A stretch of DNA of 38,628 nucleotides from Pseudomonadota bacterium. Its GTDB lineage: Bacteria > Pseudomonadota > Gammaproteobacteria > Steroidobacterales > Woeseiaceae. The notes beneath the pieces were generated by a model that saw nothing but the letters and a program-made list of their open reading frames with translations, searched no databases and was not told the origin of the DNA. This document shows positions 38,207 to 38,628 of this stretch, piece after piece (position 1 is the stretch's first letter; each line of letters opens with the position of its first letter). The stretch spans positions 1-38,628 of the forward strand of contig JACZSM010000027.1 in NCBI GenBank assembly GCA_022574185.1, in the 5' to 3' direction. The position numbers and the translations under genes were made by a program.

Positions 38207-38240
38207 TCGGGGCAATCCTCGACAGACAGCGCTGGGTGCA

Positions 38241-38628
38241 ATGGGAAACACTTTGAAAATAAATCCGATTACCACCGTTATCGGCGCCGAAATCAGTGGC
38301 ATCGACTTGTCGCAGACATTGGATGCGGAGATTCAGGATCAGATCTATAACGCCCTGATGCAACATCTCGTGTTGTTCTTCCGAGATCAGGACCTGTCGC
38401 CACAGGCGCAGTTCGATTTTGCGACTACGTTCGGAACGCCGGTGGAACCTCATCCAATTTACCCACACCTGCCTGGATATGATCGTGTCGTCTTGCTGGA
38501 GAACGATGGCGATCGACCACCCGATACGGATGACTGGCACACGGACCTGACTTTTCAGCCGCAGCCGCCATTTCTATCTGTATTGCACGCCATCGACGTC
38601 CCGGAGATCGGCGGCGATACCTTGTGGG
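38241..38628 (+). CDS. TauD/TfdA-family 2-oxoglutarate dioxygenase (partial, runs off the window)
   Basis: This Fe(II)/2-oxoglutarate dioxygenase is cut at residue 129 by the window edge. The N-terminus INPITTVIGAEISGIDLSQ is the standard family opening, followed by LMQHLVLFFRDQDLSPQAQF and the iron-binding HTD (H100, D102) in DDWHTDLTFQP. Relatives release sulfite from taurine or oxidise aryloxyacids, hypotaurine-like or carnitine-like compounds; specificity cannot be read from this part. It is divergent from the interrupted alcohol dehydrogenase. A weak ribosome site precedes the ATG. Confidence 0.9.
   Translation, partial: MGNTLKINPITTVIGAEISGIDLSQTLDAEIQDQIYNALMQHLVLFFRDQDLSPQAQFDFATTFGTPVEPHPIYPHLPGYDRVVLLENDGDRPPDTDDWHTDLTFQPQPPFLSVLHAIDVPEIGGDTLW

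Overview
The window looks like chromosome of a free-living, probably marine or sediment, gammaproteobacterium. The evidence is a fimT-pilV-pilW-pilX-pilY1-pilE style minor-pilin operon, a branched-chain 2-oxoacid dehydrogenase operon headed by leucine dehydrogenase with a divergent Lrp regulator, a DgcN/DgcA D-glutamate pathway and a BCCT-type transporter. Taxonomy is inferred from gene content only. No rRNA, tRNA, CRISPR array, insertion sequence or integrase is visible, and no stretch over about 300 bases lacks a gene.

Layout. (1) 1-4.1 kb is a small defence island: type I methyltransferase hsdM (cut by the window edge) preceded by a half-size hsdS, divergent from an AbiE type IV toxin-antitoxin pair, then a truncated ImmA/IrrE-type metallopeptidase. 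(2) 4.15-10.1 kb is a type IV pilus minor-pilin operon in decay: pilW is split by a frameshift in a run of seven C, pilY1 is frameshifted near its 3' end, and what follows is only the C-terminal end of a PilE-like pilin. (3) 10.1-16.0 kb is a carbohydrate cluster with two different GH130-family proteins and two GT4 glycosyltransferases, one fused to an alpha/alpha-barrel-like domain. (4) 16.2-20.5 kb combines an isoaspartyl peptidase/asparaginase (with an apparent ATT start), DgcA, DgcN and a D-2-hydroxyacid-type FAD dehydrogenase. (5) 20.6-25.9 kb is ldh-bkdA1-bkdA2-bkdB facing an Lrp-family gene across a strong dyad. (6) 25.9-27.2 kb is a secreted beta-lactamase-fold serine hydrolase. (7) 35.3-27.2 kb (minus strand) is a very tight six-gene operon: FAD oxidoreductase, secreted phosphodiesterase/phosphatase, 2-oxoglutarate oxygenase, MFS carrier, secreted CehA/McbA-type PHP metallohydrolase and a short BCCT-like carrier. 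It diverges from a choline-dehydrogenase-like GMC oxidase. (8) 37.0-38.6 kb holds a zinc alcohol dehydrogenase interrupted by one in-frame stop, and the start of a TauD-family dioxygenase.

How it fits together. Much of the window is catabolic: D-glutamate and isoaspartyl residues (protein and peptidoglycan debris), branched-chain amino acids, and an unidentified extracellular substrate processed by two exported hydrolases and taken up by two carriers. The strongest candidates for undescribed systems are the six-gene operon with its divergent GMC oxidase and the GH130/GT4 cluster. The pilus locus holds two of the three clear reading-frame lesions, which suggests real loss of pilus function, although indel errors in the assembly cannot be excluded from sequence alone.
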